Shown here: positions 61,259 to 64,000 of the stretch, piece by piece
Numbering within the stretch: the stretch's first letter is position 1
How the letters are laid out: every line of letters starts with the position of its first letter
Made by a program: the position numbers and the translations under genes
Notes under the pieces: generated by a model
The model's input: only the letters and a program-made list of their open reading frames with translations
Databases searched by the model: none
What the model was told of the DNA's origin: nothing
NCBI GenBank assembly: GCA_963969395.1
Contig: OZ017799.1
Coordinates: forward strand, 16,122,501 to 16,186,500
Length of the DNA: 64,000 bases
From: Pseudoscleropodium purum
Lineage: Eukaryota; Streptophyta; Bryopsida; Hypnales; Brachytheciaceae
Direction of reading: 5' to 3'

Positions 61259-64000
61259 GAGATCTTGATGTTTAGTGTCACTATGTGTTAAGTACTACAA
61301 GAAGTATTTTGATGTGAACTTAAAGTGGTAAGCATCCCTAAAGGGCGCAACACAACCCCTTGACAACTAGGAGTTGAACGAATTTGATAGAATGAATTTT
61401 ATATTAAAAAAAGACATGATTTGATATGGCTTGAGTTCATTGAAACGGGTGCACCCAAAATGAAAGGTGAATTCTTGGCCTTGGAGCCAATGTTAGATTT
61501 TAATTTAAATAATTTTTTTTCATCAAATATCATTTTTTTAAACAAATCACATTTTTTAGATTTTGTGCAATCAACCTCAAGGGGAATTGGCTCAACCTCT
61601 AGGTATAAAGAGTCCTTAAGAAAATTTAGCTCTTCTCTTTATCTTTTCTTGATTTTATTGAATCAATCCAATTTCTTGGCCTCAAGACGGAAGAATTGAC
61701 CTTGTTATAATCTTATTCTAATGAATACTTCAAGACATCCTTCAATGCAAAAGGGACTAAAGTTTTGTCCAATCAGCCTCAAAAAGAATTGCCTCAACCC
61801 TTAGGTGTGAAACAACCCCAAGAGTTTAACCTTCTAAAGGATAATTCCATGATTTTAAAAATCACTTGGCACTGCAACCATGTAAAAAATGTTTGTAACA
61901 TTCATTTTACATCTTATCACTCGTTTTCAAAAGAAGACTCCATTTATAATAAGTATTTAATATTTGTACTTTTAAAATTTTAATGGAATTTTTTCATAAT
62001 TTTATTCCATCAAAATGTATTATTAAATGTTCTTAAAATTAGTTTGCAATTGATTATTGGAAAAGTGCTAATATATACTTTGAGATGCAATACAATTTTC
62101 TACTTTATTTATTTTTAATACAAAAAAAATTGAATCCATTTTGATTTTAAGACCACAAAAGTCTAGATTCTTAAAAATTATTGTATGCATTATTGAATTT
62201 TAATACTACTACCATGCCAATTGGATTGTCTATCACAACATTACTATACACGTATGACCAATAACTAATACAAATATATACATTACAAGATCACATTACA
62301 AAAAAATGGACCATTGTGGAATCAAAATTATAAAAGCATTTAAGAACTATTACTACAAGCTTAATAATTAAAAGTCAAAAGTCACCATGTAAAATCACCA
62401 TAATAGTTTTTTAAGTTTGTATCCAATTTAGCCCTAATTATAGAAAAACCTTGAGTTGGTTATAAGTAATTTATAAGACAAAAATAGAACCAAAAAGGTA
62501 CCAAATCTCCATTTACAATTCTTTTTTATACTTACCAAAACAATACTGAATTTCAAACAATAAAAAATGGATAGAGAATGTTTGAACTAATTTTTTTTTT
62601 ATTGTTTAAATTTAAGTGGACATAATATAATGTGGTGAAATAACCTATTTAGGTGGACTTGCTATCCTTCAAATATAAAAGATTATTAAACTTGATGTAT
62701 GCATTTCAAGACATCAAGGATTTCTTGTCATTGTTTGTACATTTAGAATCTTATCTCATCTTTGTATTATTCTTTTCATCTTAATATAGTAAAAAGTGTA
62801 AAGTAAGGCAATTATATAGAGTGCACTTTTTCTTAACTTTTTGGTGACAAATTGCATTAGAAAAAAATAATTTGACTAAAAAATGGCAACAAAATATGAA
62901 GTTGTTTGCTAGAAAACTTCAAAGCAAACAAACTTGGATGAAATTGTTAGATTGTCATTGAAAATAAAAATTTTGTTATAGGTGCTAAAAATAATGTTTA
63001 CATAACTTTCCATTGAAGATGCTATAAAGGGTCATTTTTGACCTTTCTAATCCTATTATAATTCAACTAAATCCATACATTACTAATATTGTGATGATTA
63101 TTCAAAAGTATCATCCTTAGATTTAAGTCTCGTTTGCAACCTTGACCAATTAAAAAATTATTTGCATATATATTGAGTTGATTGGAAAAATGAAATTTGT
63201 CTTTAAATTGTTTTTCAACTAAGTAGAACTTTGTTTATTGTAATTCAATGAACCTAATTATGTGCAATAACCAAAATATTAACAATATGATATTCTACCT
63301 TCACCCTAAAGTTCTACATAGCTCAAGCAACTTATTTTGAGTTGTTTACATCCTTTTTAGCTCAATTATATTCAACAAACATGTCCAATTTCATCCATTG
63401 GAAAATTCTATGATTTATAGTAGTTTTTTATAATATTATTTATATATATTTATGGGGTATGGATTTTCAAAATTCTTCTTTTTAAATATTATATAGTTCA
63501 AGAAGTGGAAGTATCTTTCACTTCAAATTTCATTTTCTTATTTCAAAAAAATGGCAATCCAAGAATGACTTCAATGAATAATAATGTTCAAACCTTATGA
63601 AATCTTCGTAATTAAAGTTTTACATTTAAATTCATTAAGAAAATTGTGTTGAAATCACAAACACTGCACACATAATCAATTAAAAGAACTAGATTTTGAA
63701 ATTTAAATATCATCTAGAAGTATGGATTAGTGCAATGGTAATTTTGATCATCTGAATGTTATCAACAAGTCATTGTTGATAAATTTTGTTTAGGACTTCT
63801 TTACACTTATGACCAATAACTTTGACCAAAGCATTTGGAGTATTTTGATTGAAAGAGAAGAAGGGCTTGTGCATGCTTGGGGTACACTAGTTAAGAACCA
63901 AAGAATCATAAATGAAATATTTTTCACTTAGCCTATTTTACAAATTAAAATGAGAGTAATTTTTGAAAAACATTGGTTATTGTTAAAACATATATAGTCA
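61259..64000. other. gene-free AT-rich right end
   Basis: No gene recognised. A diverged direct repeat of about 200-bp spacing lies at 61555-61610 and 61755-61812 (shared 'caatca', 'cctca', 'gaattg', 'ctcaacc', 'ctaggt' or 'ttaggt'). Small open frames over it lack domains. Confidence 0.5.

Overview
The window looks like nuclear DNA of a land plant with a large, AT-rich, repeat-filled genome; I cannot place it more precisely. Signs are GT-AG introns, a plant-type PAP2/sphingomyelin-synthetase-like gene, a plant-type A1 aspartic protease gene, CACTA and hAT elements, a LINE remnant, and long gene-free AT-rich stretches. No rRNA, tRNA or CRISPR array was recognised.

Layout. Bases 1-22000 hold no recognisable host gene. 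They carry dispersed repeats (three copies of one family at about 2.6, 8.1 and 12.4 kb), a 733-bp foldback at 11.3-12.0 kb, a decayed Tc1-like transposase at 15.7-16.6 kb and a 222-bp hairpin MITE at 19.95 kb. Bases 22673-26281 (minus) encode an intact four-exon multispanning PAP2-like protein of 448 residues with the S-G-H and H-H-Y-S-V-D motifs. A non-coding 5' exon is probable near 27.15-27.29 kb. A LINE remnant lies at 27.5-28.2 kb. Bases 28-39 kb are AT-rich repeats.

The centrepiece is a complete 9860-bp hAT transposon at 39153-49012. It has perfect 10-bp terminal inverted repeats and a perfect 8-bp target-site duplication. It carries two divergent genes: a protein-kinase-like gene (minus, 39665-41158, one in-frame stop) and a hAT transposase (plus, 45161-48536). 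The transposase has a zinc finger, DUF659 and hAT dimerisation region, followed by an unusual tail of about 455 codons, and is now broken at four places. GC- and CpG-rich short-period arrays built on a GGGCGGAC-like word lie near both termini and upstream of both genes, in strong contrast with the AT-rich surroundings. This kinase-carrying hAT element is my best candidate for an undescribed system.

Bases 51797-55736 (minus) hold an eight-exon aspartic protease gene with an N-terminal membrane segment, an intact first D-T-G-S motif and an atypical second motif, D-V-G-A. All junctions fit in phase except for one apparent one-base frameshift in exon 3. Bases 58677-59472 are a non-autonomous CACTA element with a 3-bp duplication. 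Bases 60333-61254 are a full copy of a repeat with TTAA-flanked inverted ends, related to sequences at 11.3, 14.8, 32.6 and 42.3 kb. The rest of the right end is gene-free.

All exon models are by eye from splice consensus, reading phase and protein motifs. Domain names come from remembered family motifs, not from a search.
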